In this document: positions 21,901 through 33,700 of the stretch, piece by piece
Layout: each line of letters starts with the position of its first letter
Position numbering within the stretch: position 1 is the stretch's first letter
DNA from: Maribacter sp.
GTDB lineage: Bacteria > Bacteroidota > Bacteroidia > Flavobacteriales > Flavobacteriaceae
NCBI GenBank assembly: GCA_029287355.1
Contig: JARFRH010000120.1
Location: 1 to 64,000 of the forward strand
Length of the DNA stretch: 64,000 nt
Reading direction: 5' to 3'
Notes under the pieces: model-generated
Told to the model about the DNA's origin: nothing
The model's database searches: none
Seen by the model: only the letters and a program-made list of their open reading frames with translations
Translations under genes and position numbers: made by a program

Positions 21901-22100
21901 GAAGCTGCAGCGGTACTAAAGCCCACATATTTTAAAAAGTCCCTTCTATTGGTACTCGTGGCTTCCAAATTTTCTTTGTCGCCCAAGAAGTCATCCACAG
22001 GAATTTCCTCAACAAACTCATTCTGCCGTAGCGTCTCAACAATGGAATCGTTAGGATTTAACTCCGCTTCGCTTTTCCAATATTTTTTATTCGATGCCAT
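18930..22100 (-). CDS. actB: Alternative complex III subunit ActB (molybdopterin-like plus 4Fe-4S ferredoxin domains)
   Basis: [55 protein letters not shown], TAT-like [20 protein letters not shown]. Confidence 0.94.
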   Translation of the reverse strand: [1056 protein letters not shown]

Positions 22101-22135
22101 ACGTTATATCTGTAATTAGCTACTTTTCTTGTAAA

Positions 22136-23500
22136 TTAATAGTGACACTTTCCACATTCCAACCCACCCATTTGAGCCGCTGTCAAATTCTCAACTCCAT
22201 ATTTCTTTGAAAGTTCCGCATGTATTTTTTCGTAATATTCATTGCCTTCGACCTGAATATTGGTCTCGCGGTGACAATTGATACACCAGCCCATGGTCAA
22301 TGGGGAATACTGGTACATAATCTCCATTTCCTCTACAGGACCGTGACATGTCTGACATTCAATCTTACCAACCTCGACATGCTGTGAGTGATTGAAATAA
22401 GCAAAATCAGGCAAGTTGTGTATTCTTACCCACTCCACTGGTTTTGATTCACCCGTATAGTTCTGATTTTCTTCGTCCCAACCAACGGCAGCGTACAATT
22501 TTTTTATTTCACCGGTATAGAATTCATTGGTGTACCCATTTGCAAGATCTTCTTGTGAAGGCCCTTCGGGGTTTCCTTTATATTCGTAAATCGATTTATG
22601 ACAGTTCATACAAACATTTAAGGAAGGAATACCGGAATGCTTCGATTTTCTTGCGGAAGAGTGACAATACTTACACTCAATCTTGTTTGCTCCGGCGTGA
22701 ATCTTGTGTGAATAGTGTATCGGTTGAATAGGGGCATAGCCCTGATCAACACCCACCTGCATCATCCATCCATAGGCGAAATAAGCACTCCCTAATAGAA
22801 GGAAAATAACCGTAACAAGAACTAAGAATTGGTTTTTAACAAAGGCTTTCCAAATTGGCGGTCTTTTCCGTTCTTCACTTTCCAACACCACCCCATTCGC
22901 GACCATCACCCTTTTCAAGGTGGCATTCACCGAATACAACATGAAAATCAATATCGCGAAAACCAAGGCAAGAGCACCTAAGATAAGTTCGTTTGAAATA
23001 CCAGAACTAGACGCACCGGAAGCAACAGCGACATCACCAAGATCTGCAGTCACAGGAGCTGGTGGCGGTGCGGCATTATAGGCTAGAATATCATCAATGT
23101 CTTCATTTGAAAGTGTTGGAAAAGCGGTCATTGCCGCCTGATTGTATTCGTTGTAGATCTTGACCGCGTAGGCATCCCCGGATTTAATCATCCCCGGACT
23201 ATTCTTTATCCAAGAATAAAGCCATTCTTTATCAAGACCTTCGTCCTCTGCCAACCGAGCTTCAACATTTCGAAGCGCAGGACCCGTCATTTTACGATCT
23301 AAAGCATGGCAAGCCGCACAATTTTGATTGAATAATGATTTACCCTTTACAGGGTCACCACCCGAAGAAGTTTCAGCCTCAACTGCAACTTCAGCGACTT
23401 CATCTTGTTGTGCAATAAGCGAAATGGAAAAGAGTAGAAAAAATACGAGACTGATACCTAATACTTTAGAAATTTGATCGCGGTATGTAACCTTTTTCAT
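22136..23500 (-). CDS. actA: Alternative complex III multiheme cytochrome c subunit ActA, with N-terminal monoheme domain
   Basis: Six CXXCH motifs by eye: CAACHA, CKYCHS, CMNCHK, CQTCHG, CINCHR, CGKCHY. Confidence 0.92.
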   Translation of the reverse strand: MKKVTYRDQISKVLGISLVFFLLFSISLIAQQDEVAEVAVEAETSSGGDPVKGKSLFNQNCAACHALDRKMTGPALRNVEARLAEDEGLDKEWLYSWIKNSPGMIKSGDAYAVKIYNEYNQAAMTAFPTLSNEDIDDILAYNAAPPPAPVTADLGDVAVASGASSSGISNELILGALALVFAILIFMLYSVNATLKRVMVANGVVLESEERKRPPIWKAFVKNQFLVLVTVIFLLLGSAYFAYGWMMQVGVDQGYAPIQPIHYSHKIHAGANKIECKYCHSSARKSKHSGIPSLNVCMNCHKSIYEYKGNPEGPSQEDLANGYTNEFYTGEIKKLYAAVGWDEENQNYTGESKPVEWVRIHNLPDFAYFNHSQHVEVGKIECQTCHGPVEEMEIMYQYSPLTMGWCINCHRETNIQVEGNEYYEKIHAELSKKYGVENLTAAQMGGLECGKCHY

Positions 23501-23732
23501 ATATAAAATATTTCAATCAAGATTTGGCACGGTAATTTCATTTGAACCAAGAAAAACCTAAAATTATCACGACCTAAATCGATGGCAAAAATACGACATA
23601 GACTTTATTTGGAAAATCTTAACGTATTGATAATTTATAATTTATAATTATTCTAAATAAATGGGATTTGTTTTGTTTGACCTTCAAAGAATTACCTTTG
23701 CAGAAGCAGGCAACACATCTATCTAATAAAGT

Positions 23733-24104
23733 ATGAAAACAGTTTATTACATGATGATTTTGGCGTTTTCCGTCACTTTTGCATCAGCGCAGCAAGGCGA
23801 TATCAAAATTGAACAGGATGATAAAATCGTTGATTTACTAGACATCTATAAAACGTATAACGAGAGTTCCGAATATTACAGAATTCAAGTGGGTTTTGGA
23901 TCCTATGACAAGGCCGAACGTATAAAATCGGAGGTAGAAATCGATTTTCCCGACATGGCTTCCAAAATTGATTTTGACTCCCCCACCTATCGGGTTCGCT
24001 TGGGACGATTCAAGACCAAACTCGAAGCTGAACGGAAGTTCAAAGAAGTCCGTTCAAAGTATCCGGACGCGATGTTATTGAAACCAAAAAAATCGACCAA
24101 ATAG
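23733..24104 (+). CDS. Secreted SPOR-domain protein
   Basis: Signal peptide; YYRIQVGFGSYDKAERIKSEVE...TYRVRLGRFKTKLEAERKFKEVRSKYPDAMLL typical SPOR pattern. Confidence 0.8.
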   Translation: MKTVYYMMILAFSVTFASAQQGDIKIEQDDKIVDLLDIYKTYNESSEYYRIQVGFGSYDKAERIKSEVEIDFPDMASKIDFDSPTYRVRLGRFKTKLEAERKFKEVRSKYPDAMLLKPKKSTK

Positions 24105-24117
24105 GTCGATTTTTTTT
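24086..24117. terminator. Bidirectional terminator between SPOR gene and infB
   Basis: aaaaaatcgacc-aaata-ggtcgatttttttt between convergent genes; overlaps the SPOR stop codon. Confidence 0.85.
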
Positions 24118-24169
24118 GCTTTGTATTAAAAAGATTCACGCCTTCACGGGAATGAAAATAATGTTCTAT

Positions 24170-26941
24170 TTACTTTAACTTCTTGGCAACAGCGACTTCC
24201 TGAAAAGCTTCTACGATATCACCTTCTCTAATATCATTGTAGTTTTTGACTTGCAATCCACAATCATAACCTTTGGCAACCTCCTTGACGTCATCTTTGA
24301 ATCGCTTCAGAGAAGATAGCTCACCCGTAAAGACCACAACACCATCTCGTATCAATCGGATACCAGAATTCCTGAAGATTTTTCCAGAGGTAACCATACA
24401 ACCTGCAATGGTACCTATTTTTGAAATCTTGAATGTTTCACGAATTTCGGCGTTACCGGTAATCTCTTCTTTGATTTCCGGAGAAAGCATTCCCTCCATG
24501 GCATCTTTCAAATCATTGATAGCATCATAGATAATGGAATACATACGGATATCGATTTCCTCCTTATCAGCGATATCCCTTGCATTACCCATAGGTCGAA
24601 CGTTAAATCCAATTACTATGGCATCTGATGCAGAGGCCAATAAGACATCCGATTCGGTAATTGCTCCGACTCCTTTATGAATGATATTTATTTGAATCTC
24701 ATCGGTAGAAAGTTTCTGGAAAGAATCTGTTAATGCCTCCACAGAACCATCAACATCTCCCTTAAGGATGATGTTCAATTCTTTAAAGTCGCCTAATGCG
24801 ATACGTCTTCCGATTTCATCTAATGTAATGTGACGTTGTGTACGGACTGATTGTTCACGTTGCAATTGTGATCTTTTGGTAGCGATTTGTTTTGCTTCCC
24901 GCTCATCTTCCATGACATTGAAACGGTCACCCGCCTGTGGCGCTCCATCCAGACCCAATATCGAGATAGGGGTTGCCGGGCCTGCTTCTTGAACTTCATT
25001 TCCACGTTCATCTTGCATCGCCTTTATCTTACCACTATTGGTACCCGCTAAAACATAGTCACCTATTTTTAAAGTACCATTTTGCACTAAAATTGTGGAT
25101 ACATAACCACGGCCTTTATCCAAGAACGCTTCAACTACGGCGCCATTAGCTCCTCTATCAGGATTTGCCTTTAGCTCTAACAATTCAGCCTCCAATAAAA
25201 CCTTTTCCAATAATTCCTTTACACCTTCTCCGGTTTTAGCGGAAATATCATGTGATTGAATTTTACCCCCCCAATCTTCGACCAATAAATTCATCGCGGC
25301 CAAGCCTTCTTTGATTTTATCAGGATTCGCAGTGGGTCTATCTATTTTGTTAATAGCAAAAACGATTGGAACATTAGCTGCCTGTGCATGGGCAATTGCT
25401 TCTTTCGTTTGCGGCATGATGTCATCATCCGCAGCAATAACGATTACGGCGATATCCGTAATTTGGGCACCCCTTGCCCGCATGGCCGTAAAGGCTTCGT
25501 GACCGGGTGTATCCAAGAATGTGATTTTTTGTCCATCTTCCAATTGTACGGCATACGCACCTATATGTTGCGTAATTCCACCGCTTTCTCCGGCAATAAC
25601 ATTGGCTTCGCGAACATAATCCAATAACGAAGTCTTACCATGGTCGACGTGACCCATTACCGTAACGATTGGAGCTCGAGGTTTTAAATCTTCAGCCGAA
25701 TCCTGGATTTCCTCAATAGCTTCTTCTATTTCAGCCGTAACAAATTCCACTTCATACCCGAATTCTTCAGCCACAATCGAAAGTGTTTCGGCATCTAGTC
25801 GCTGGTTCATCGTGACCATCATACCCAATGACATACACGCCGAGATAATCTCGGTTGTAGAAACGTTCATCATGGTCGCTACCTCATTTGCAGTTACGAA
25901 CTCTGTAACTTTCAAGGTCTTACTTTCTATTTCTTGTATTTCAATATCGGCCTCCGTTTGCATACGGTGCTGATCTCTTTTATCCCTTCTATATTTGGCA
26001 CCTTTTCCTTTCTTGGATTTCCCCTGTAATTTTTCTAGGGTTTCACGTACTTGTTTTTGTACATCTTCCTCAGTAGGCTCAACCTTATTTACAGTTGCAA
26101 AACGTGGTCCTTTTCTTGCTCCTGGGCCATTATTTCTAGCACCTGCTCCTCTCGCACCAGCCTTATTACTGACAATACGTTTTCGTTTCCTCTTTCTATC
26201 GGTGCTATCGGCTTTCTTTGGTTCTTCCTTCTTTTTCTTCGGCTTCTGAAATTTCGTAAGGTCGATCTTATCGCCTAATATCTTAGGTCCGGTAAGCTTT
26301 TGATACTGAGTCGTTAGTTTTTCATCAGCTCCCTTTTCATCAGCTACCTTTTTGTCAGCTCCCTTTTCTTCAACTACCTTTTTGTCAGCTACCTTCTCAT
26401 CAACAACCTTTTCATCAACTACCTTTTCGTCGCTTTCAACAGGCTTCTTTATCTCAACTTCCTCAACAGTGGGAGATACCGGTTCTACAGGCGGAGAAAC
26501 TGGTTCTACAGCCTTGCTTTCTTCAACAACTGCTGTTTTGACCTCTTCTTTGACTACTTCTTTTTCTTTTTTCTTAGGAGTTAAATCAATTTTACCAACT
26601 GTCTTCGGTCCGGCAAGTTCAGCTCTGGCTTTAATGACTTCAGTTTTACCTTGACGTCGTTCTCGAGCCAATCTTCTTTCCTCTTGCTCCTGTTCTAATT
26701 GGATTCTTATCGCTTCCTTTTCCTTGCGTTTCTCCTCACCGACTTCCTTCGACGCAACTTTCTTGCTCATGTCTGTCTGGAACTCATCCAAAAGCACTTG
26801 GTGTATATCCTCAGATATTTTTGTGGTAGGTCGCGCCTCGATATCATGCCCTTTAGAAGCAAGATAATCTACCGCCCTATCCAAAGAAATATTAAGTTCC
26901 CTGAGAACTTTATTAAGCCTTATTGTTGCATTTTCTGCCAT
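24170..26941 (-). CDS. infB: Translation initiation factor IF-2
   Basis: [51 protein letters not shown]. Confidence 0.97.
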   Translation of the reverse strand: MAENATIRLNKVLRELNISLDRAVDYLASKGHDIEARPTTKISEDIHQVLLDEFQTDMSKKVASKEVGEEKRKEKEAIRIQLEQEQEERRLARERRQGKTEVIKARAELAGPKTVGKIDLTPKKKEKEVVKEEVKTAVVEESKAVEPVSPPVEPVSPTVEEVEIKKPVESDEKVVDEKVVDEKVADKKVVEEKGADKKVADEKGADEKLTTQYQKLTGPKILGDKIDLTKFQKPKKKKEEPKKADSTDRKRKRKRIVSNKAGARGAGARNNGPGARKGPRFATVNKVEPTEEDVQKQVRETLEKLQGKSKKGKGAKYRRDKRDQHRMQTEADIEIQEIESKTLKVTEFVTANEVATMMNVSTTEIISACMSLGMMVTMNQRLDAETLSIVAEEFGYEVEFVTAEIEEAIEEIQDSAEDLKPRAPIVTVMGHVDHGKTSLLDYVREANVIAGESGGITQHIGAYAVQLEDGQKITFLDTPGHEAFTAMRARGAQITDIAVIVIAADDDIMPQTKEAIAHAQAANVPIVFAINKIDRPTANPDKIKEGLAAMNLLVEDWGGKIQSHDISAKTGEGVKELLEKVLLEAELLELKANPDRGANGAVVEAFLDKGRGYVSTILVQNGTLKIGDYVLAGTNSGKIKAMQDERGNEVQEAGPATPISILGLDGAPQAGDRFNVMEDEREAKQIATKRSQLQREQSVRTQRHITLDEIGRRIALGDFKELNIILKGDVDGSVEALTDSFQKLSTDEIQINIIHKGVGAITESDVLLASASDAIVIGFNVRPMGNARDIADKEEIDIRMYSIIYDAINDLKDAMEGMLSPEIKEEITGNAEIRETFKISKIGTIAGCMVTSGKIFRNSGIRLIRDGVVVFTGELSSLKRFKDDVKEVAKGYDCGLQVKNYNDIREGDIVEAFQEVAVAKKLK
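26320..26435 (-). repeat. Degenerate 15-nt (5-aa) tandem repeat within infB linker
   Basis: [39 protein letters not shown], about 8 units. Confidence 0.85.
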
Positions 26942-26993
26942 AAATACTGATTCCTGTTCTTCGCAATAGCTATAAACTACTGCTAATATATAG

Positions 26994-28226
26994 TTATTCT
27001 TCTAATTCTGCTTTTAGTATACGTACAACTTCCGAAATTGTCTCCTCTTCCAAATCTGTTCTTTTTACCAAATCGTTCACATCTTGTTCCAAGACACTTC
27101 TTGCGGTATCCATCCCTATTTTCTTGAATTCTTCGATAATCCATGCATCGATTTCATCAGAGAATTCGGTCAACTCGACATCCTCTTCAACACCTTCACG
27201 GAACACATCAATTTCATACCCAGTTAATTGACCTGCCAATCTGATATTATGACCTCCCCTTCCAATTGCTTTCGAAACCTCTTCAGGCTTCAAATAAACT
27301 TGAGCGGTCATTTTCTCATCGTTCAATTTTACAGATGAAACCCTAGCAGGACTCAATGCGCGGGTTACCATCAATTGTGGATTGGCTGTCCAGTTGATTA
27401 CATCTATATTTTCATTTCCCAATTCACGAACAATACCGTGAATACGAGATCCTTTCATCCCCACACAGGCACCAACTGGGTCGATACGGTCATCGTATGA
27501 ATCCACAGCAACTTTTGCTTTTTCACCTGGAATTCGCACCACTTTTTTGACCGAAATCAGACCGTCAAAAACCTCTGGAATCTCTTGAAAAAACAACTGT
27601 TCCAAAAATTTAGGTGAACTTCTCGACATAATAATGGCCGGCTTGTTCCCCTTTAATTCTACACTTTCGATAATACCTCGAACGTTATCTCCTTTTCTGA
27701 AGAAATCAGAAGGTATCTGTCTGTCTTTTGGCAAGATAATTTCGTTTCCTTCGTCATCTAAAAGAATAATCGCTTTGTGTCTAATATGATGTACTTCAGC
27801 GGTATATATCTCACCTTCAAGATCTTTAAACTGCTTATAAATAGTAGTATTATCATGCTCATGAATTTTAGAAATCAGATTTTGACGCAAGGCCAAAATC
27901 GCTCTTCTACCTAAATCCATTAATTTCACTTCCTCGGATACATCCTCACCAACCTCAAAATCAGGCTCTATTTTGCGCGCCTCTGTTAGTGATATTTCTT
28001 CATTGGGCTCCTCTACTTCCCCATCTTCAACAACAATACGGTTTCTCCATATTTCTAAATCGCCCTTATCCGGGTTGATTATGATATCGAAGTTGTCATC
28101 CGAACCAAATTTCTTCTTGAGGGCGTTTCTAAAAACGTCTTCCAAAATTGCCATCAAGGTTACTCTATCAATGAATTTATCGTCTTTGAATTCTGAGAAT
28201 GATTCGATCAACGCAATATTTTCCAT
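26994..28226 (-). CDS. nusA: Transcription termination/antitermination factor NusA
   Basis: [61 protein letters not shown]. Confidence 0.97.
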   Translation of the reverse strand: MENIALIESFSEFKDDKFIDRVTLMAILEDVFRNALKKKFGSDDNFDIIINPDKGDLEIWRNRIVVEDGEVEEPNEEISLTEARKIEPDFEVGEDVSEEVKLMDLGRRAILALRQNLISKIHEHDNTTIYKQFKDLEGEIYTAEVHHIRHKAIILLDDEGNEIILPKDRQIPSDFFRKGDNVRGIIESVELKGNKPAIIMSRSSPKFLEQLFFQEIPEVFDGLISVKKVVRIPGEKAKVAVDSYDDRIDPVGACVGMKGSRIHGIVRELGNENIDVINWTANPQLMVTRALSPARVSSVKLNDEKMTAQVYLKPEEVSKAIGRGGHNIRLAGQLTGYEIDVFREGVEEDVELTEFSDEIDAWIIEEFKKIGMDTARSVLEQDVNDLVKRTDLEEETISEVVRILKAELEE

Positions 28227-28239
28227 GAGTCTACTACCG

Positions 28240-28701
28240 TTAAAATTTTAATATAACTTTTGCTTCTTTTATATCAGAAAAATCGATTTCCTGTTTTTTC
28301 TGAACTGTTACTTTCCCTTTTCCAATGGGTTTGGGTTCCCGTGCTTTCCATTCTAAAATAATTCCATCGTCCGTAGCGGCTGTTAGGTTTCCCTCTATTG
28401 TTGCTTCTGAAGTTTTCACTTCCAATTTTCTTCCGACATTCTTTTTATATTGCCTTGGCAGTGCCAGTGGCGCCGTCGCACCTGCTGAAGCTACTTCCAA
28501 AGCAAAATCAACCTCATCCCTATCTAGATTATGCTCAATAGCCCTACTTATCTTCATACAATCCTGAACGGTAACGCCATCATCTCCGTCGATAACCACT
28601 TTTATTTTATTATCTGTTGAAATCGAAAAATCAATCAAAAACAAAGAACTGTCTTCTTCTAAAGCATCGTTCAATAAAGTGGTTACTTGATCCTTCAACA
28701 T
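28240..28701 (-). CDS. rimP: Ribosome maturation factor RimP
   Basis: VVIDGDDGVTVQDCMKISRAIEHNLD; conserved rimP-nusA-infB order; start MLKDQVTTLL. Confidence 0.93.
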   Translation of the reverse strand: MLKDQVTTLLNDALEEDSSLFLIDFSISTDNKIKVVIDGDDGVTVQDCMKISRAIEHNLDRDEVDFALEVASAGATAPLALPRQYKKNVGRKLEVKTSEATIEGNLTAATDDGIILEWKAREPKPIGKGKVTVQKKQEIDFSDIKEAKVILKF

Positions 28702-29038
28702 AACTATAATACAAGTTTCAAAAGATACCACTCTGCAGCGGTATTAGTTCGATTTGCCCGTTCCACGTGGCACTATGCGCACTAAGAACGAAAATCCCAC
28801 AAACAAAAAAGAGGACTTAAAAAGGTCCCCTCATGAATACTATTATATCCGTTCAGTGGTGCAAAGATACAACTTTTCTATTATTTCACAATAGTAATAA
28901 TGACACGAAAATTTCGTTTTAAGCATGCCTTGCTATCGGAATCAAAATGTGTGCGAGGGGTATAGAATACAGCTTGGGAAAAGCCGATGTGTTCCAATTA
29001 AACAGTACTTTTAATTAAAATCAACCCACACGACCGCC

Positions 29039-30394
29039 ATGGAAATTTTTACTTCGTATAATCTGATCATAGAAGCATCAGTAATTGTAGTTCTTTCTTT
29101 TTGGTTCAATGGTATATCCAAAAAAACCAATATACCGTCTGTACTAATGCTAATCGTTTTAGGTGTTATTATCAAGATACTCCTTGATATTTTCGCTCCA
29201 AGTGTTCCAGATTTTGAGGGCTCGCTTGAAATTCTAGGCACCGTTGGATTAATTATGATTGTGCTCGAAGCCGCTTTGGAATTAGAACTGAAAAAGGAAA
29301 AACTCATCCCAATCCTTAAATCAATGGCCATTGCCTTAATCGAACTAGTAGGTTCGGCATGGGTAGCGGCATTGATTTTATATCAATTCATAGACGGTAT
29401 GACCATGCAATCGGCATGGCTATACGCTACCCCATTATCGATTTTATCAAGCGCTATAATCATACCAAGTGTAGGCGGTTTGGCCGAAGCTAAAAAGGAA
29501 TTCCATATCTACGAGAGTACCTTTTCCGATATTTTCGGAATTATGATGTTCTATTTTTTAACCGGAGGGTTAAACCCCGCCGAAGATGGAGGTGTGGTTG
29601 GTTTTTCAATCAATTTATTGATTACGATCGTTATTGCAGTAGTCGCGAGTTACGCCATAATATTGATTTTTCAGCGTATTAAAAGCCAAGCAAAACTTTT
29701 CTTATTGATCGCGGTCTTGTTGCTCCTTTATGCAATTGGAAAGAAAATGCATCTTTCATCATTGATCATTATTTTGATTTTCGGACTCATCGTCAAGAAC
29801 ATCAAATTGTTCTTCCCAGGAAAAACAGCCGTGTTCTTAGAAGAAGATCGTATGCATCAAATTTATCATGAGCTTCATATCATAACTTTAGAAACAGCCT
29901 TCATTGTGCGCACCTTTTTCTTTGTGATATTCGGTATCACTATCGTGCTATCTTCTTTGCTCAGCTTCAAGGTGACACTCATCAGTATTTTGATTATCGC
30001 CTCGATATATGCAATACGATGGGTGGTTTTAAGGGTTTTTGTGGGAAACGATATTTTACCACAACTTTTTATTGCCCCTAGAGGTTTGATAACCGTTCTA
30101 CTTTTTTATGCCATACCCAATCAGGCAAAAATCGAAGGTTTTGAATCAGGAATTCTACTCTTTGTTATAATCGCAACAAGTTTGATCATGACTTGGGCCA
30201 TGATCAAAGACAAACACAAAATGGGAACTTTACTCGATGAAATCGATGGGGAGGTTTTAGCGAGAAATAAGGCTGAGGATGCTTTGAATGAGCAAATGGA
30301 AGCCCTTGGGACTTTTGAGCCGGAAGCGGCGGAGAATCCTCAAAAGAATGGTGGTATGCAGATGAATGATATGGATAAAGAACCTCCAGAGTAA
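29039..30394 (+). CDS. Cation:proton antiporter (CPA1/NhaP-like)
   Basis: ~12 TM pattern; TPLSILSSAIIIPSVGGL, IAPRGLITVLLFYAIP. Confidence 0.85.
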   Translation: MEIFTSYNLIIEASVIVVLSFWFNGISKKTNIPSVLMLIVLGVIIKILLDIFAPSVPDFEGSLEILGTVGLIMIVLEAALELELKKEKLIPILKSMAIALIELVGSAWVAALILYQFIDGMTMQSAWLYATPLSILSSAIIIPSVGGLAEAKKEFHIYESTFSDIFGIMMFYFLTGGLNPAEDGGVVGFSINLLITIVIAVVASYAIILIFQRIKSQAKLFLLIAVLLLLYAIGKKMHLSSLIIILIFGLIVKNIKLFFPGKTAVFLEEDRMHQIYHELHIITLETAFIVRTFFFVIFGITIVLSSLLSFKVTLISILIIASIYAIRWVVLRVFVGNDILPQLFIAPRGLITVLLFYAIPNQAKIEGFESGILLFVIIATSLIMTWAMIKDKHKMGTLLDEIDGEVLARNKAEDALNEQMEALGTFEPEAAENPQKNGGMQMNDMDKEPPE

Positions 30395-30402
30395 TATCCG
30401 GG

Positions 30403-30435
30403 TAAAAAAAATCCCGATACTTTCGAATCGGGAAT
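30403..30435 (-). terminator. Terminator of tRNA-Gln
   Basis: On minus strand: ATTCCCGAT-TCGAAAGT-ATCGGGAT followed by TTTTTTTT. Confidence 0.75.
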
Positions 30436-30441
30436 TTAAGT

Positions 30442-30512
30442 TGGCCCACAAGGACTCGAACCTTGAATGTCGGTACCAAAAACCGGTGTGTTACCAATTA
30501 CACCATGGGCCA
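30442..30512 (-). tRNA. tRNA-Gln (anticodon TTG)
   Basis: TGGCCCA TG GTGT AATTGGTA ACAC A CCGGT TTTTGGT ACCGA CATT CAAGG TTCGAGT CCTTG TGGGCCA folds as a cloverleaf; CCA not encoded; one mismatch at the top of the anticodon stem. Confidence 0.93.
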
Positions 30513-30706
30513 AAACTACTCTATATACCGAATCCAGTTCAGCATTCGAGCGTGCAAATTTAATACAAACTTTGGTACACACAAACATTTTTCAAAACAA
30601 TAATATTAAAAAATGAATCCCGCTACTTGTTAAAGGTTTATCAAAAACATATTCCTATATCTGTTATAATTAGTAATTTCGCCCCATCCGTTAAATCAAA
30701 ACGTAC

Positions 30707-33700
30707 ATGTTTTCAAAGAACTTCGAAAAATGGGATGCCATCATAGGATGGGTTGTTTTTTTTATAGCCTTCATTACTTATTTCATTACAGTTGAACCCA
30801 CAAGTAGTTTTTGGGATGCGGGCGAATACATCGCCACTTCAGCCAAGCTACAAGTTGGTCACCCGCCAGGAGCACCACTTCTGCAAATGATAGGTGCTTT
30901 TTTCGCCATGTTTGCCTTTGGTGATGATCAAGTGGCGCGAATGGTGAATTTTGTTTCAGGCGCCTCAAGTGCGTTTACCATCTTGTTCATGTTTTGGACA
31001 ATTACCAATCTTACCCGAAAACTCATTACAAAAAAAGAACAATTGACCAACAGCAAAGCCATGGCCGTTCTCGGTAGTGGGCTTGTTGGCAGTTTGGCTT
31101 TTACCTTTTCCGATAGTTTTTGGTTCAATGCCGGAGAAACAGAAGTATACGCCATGGCCAGTTTTATCATGGCCTTATTGTTATGGTTGGGGCTTAAATG
31201 GACGGATAATTTAGACCACCCAAGAGGCAATCGCTGGCTAGTATTGATTTCTTATGTAGTGGGCCTGACCTTCGGCATTCAATTCATGGGCTTTTTGGCG
31301 ATACCATCCATCGGGTTGCTCTATTATTTTAAAACTTACGAGAAAACAACAGTCAAGAATTTCTTACTCGCCAATATTGCGGTTGTTGCCATTCTGATGT
31401 TGGTCTATAAATTTTCATTGACCTATGTGCTTCAATTTTTCGGGTGGGGCGAGGTATTTTTCGTCAATAATATCGGACTACCTTTCAATTCAGGATCTAT
31501 TATTATCGGACTTCTGTTCATCGCTGCCTTTTACTTTGGACTCAATTATACTAGAAAAAACAACTATAGAATAGCCAATACTATTGTATTGTGTTTAATG
31601 TTCTTGTTCTTGGGCTTTTCTTCATGGATAATGCTTCCTATACGGGCCAATGCACAGGTCGTCATCAATGAAAACAATCCGGCAGATGCAAGGGCGCTTT
31701 TGGCCTATTACAATCGTGAACAATATCCGGGGGTTGATAGCCCTGTTTATGGTGCATATTACTCGGATGCTTTTGCCCCGGCAGGAAAGGAAAAAGATGA
31801 GAAGCCCAAGTACGAGCGCGACGAAAAGTTAGGCAAATACGTAATTGTCAACCTCTACAAAGATGCCTTGCAAGAGGCGCACGAAGACCATGTTGGTATT
31901 CTCCCGCGAATGTGGAGCACCCAGCATGCTGAGAATTATATGCGTTATTTTGGACCACTTGATTTCAAAATGAAACAATCAAACGAGGAGCTTCGTGCCG
32001 CTGTAAAACAGGTAAAAGATGGTTTTGCGACGGGTGAAATAGATGCTGAGCAATATATCAGTTTCCTAAAACGCTTCAGTGAGTACATTGAAGTTGAACC
32101 TCCATCGGTTTGGGATAATGTGAAGTACATGTTCGAATTTCAGTTCGGTTATATGTATTGGCGTTATTTTATGTGGAATTTTACCGGTAAGCAAAATGAC
32201 GTACAAGGGAGATACAACCAAAACGGAAATTGGCTAAGCGGTATCGATTTTATTGATGGTATGAGGCCGGTTCTTGGCAGTCAAGACAATCTACCAAGTG
32301 ATGTAGAAAACAATAAAGGTCGAAATACCTATTATTTCTTACCGCTAATATTGGGAATCATAGGTTTGGTTTTTCAGATTTCAAAAAACCCTAAACAATT
32401 CTGGGTGCTCTTCGTATTCTTTATGTTTACGGGTATTGCCATTCAGTTTTACACGAACCCTTATATATTTCAACCGCGAGAACGTGACTATTCTTTGGTA
32501 GGATCTTTCTACATCTTTGCCTTATGGATAGGCTTAGGCGTATACGGACTATTCGATGAATTCCGAAAATTTGTGACTCCAAAAATATTGGCGCCGGCCA
32601 TTACGATTGTTTGCCTGCTGGCCGTGCCCACCGTTATGGCCTATCAAAACTGGGACGATCATGACCGCTCGAATCGCTTTACGGCCAACTCGACCGCAAA
32701 AGCCTATTTGGATTCCTGTCAAAAAGATGCCGGGGCAATATTGTTTACGATAGGCGATAATGACACCTTTCCGCTGTGGTATGCCCAAGAAATAGAAGGT
32801 TATAGAACAGATGTCCGCGTGGTTTGTACAAGCCTCTTTGAAACGGATTGGTATATTGACCAAATGAAACGCCAAGCCTATGAGAGTGATCCGATTCCTT
32901 CTCAAATCAGCCATGAAAAATACCGCTGGGGATCTCGCGATGTCCTTTACCACCAAAATGCGGATGCACTTTTCAACAAACAAGTATCGGAAAGTAGATG
33001 GACCGTTCAGGCCTTTATCGATTGGGTCGATGGCGATAAACCAGAGACCAAATTAAAATATTATTTCGAAAAGGCTGGTGCAGATCCTGATGCCTATTCC
33101 GAAAATGTACAAAATATCGTGTACTACCCTACTACCAAAATTAGGGTCCCCGTAAATAGAAAGAACGTTTTGGAAAGCGGATTGGTCAAACAAAAAGACT
33201 CCGCTTTAATCGTTGATTTTATCGATATCGAATTGCCGTCTAGTGCCATTACGAAAAAGAGTATGATGATGTTGGATATTTTGGCCAATAATGATTGGAA
33301 AAGACCCATTTACTTTTCCGGAGGAAGCTTCGACGATGCCGAATTTATATGGATGAAAGATTACTTACAATTAGAAGGTCTTGCCTACAAGCTTGTTCCC
33401 ATAAAAACGGAACGAAAAAATGGTTTTGAAATGGGACGGATTGATAGTGATCATATGTATGATATTGTTAAAAATTGGGAATGGGGTAATTCTGGAGACC
33501 CAGATATCTATCACGATACCCAAACAAGAATACAAGGAGTTACCTTCCGTAGTAATTTAGCCCGCCTAACCGAGACCTTACTCGAAGAAAACAAAATAGA
33601 AAAGGCAAAGGATGTTATCGATATGGCCATGACCAATATGCCCTTAGACCAGTACGGTTATTACACCTTGATTGAACCATTCATTGATGGGTACTATAAA

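Noticed and set aside
23620-23660. AT-rich near-palindrome (gataatttataatttataattatt) as a special regulatory site
   Set aside because: It lies between divergent genes in an AT-rich genome and the symmetry is imperfect; most simply promoter-region AT bias.
26320-26435. Short repeats that might be a CRISPR-like array
   Set aside because: They are in-frame 15-nt degenerate repeats encoding an acidic/basic linker inside infB, with no spacer structure.
26352-26654. Ser/Thr-rich plus-strand ORF ([22 protein letters not shown]...)
   Set aside because: It is the antisense reading of the infB repeat linker; low-complexity artefact.
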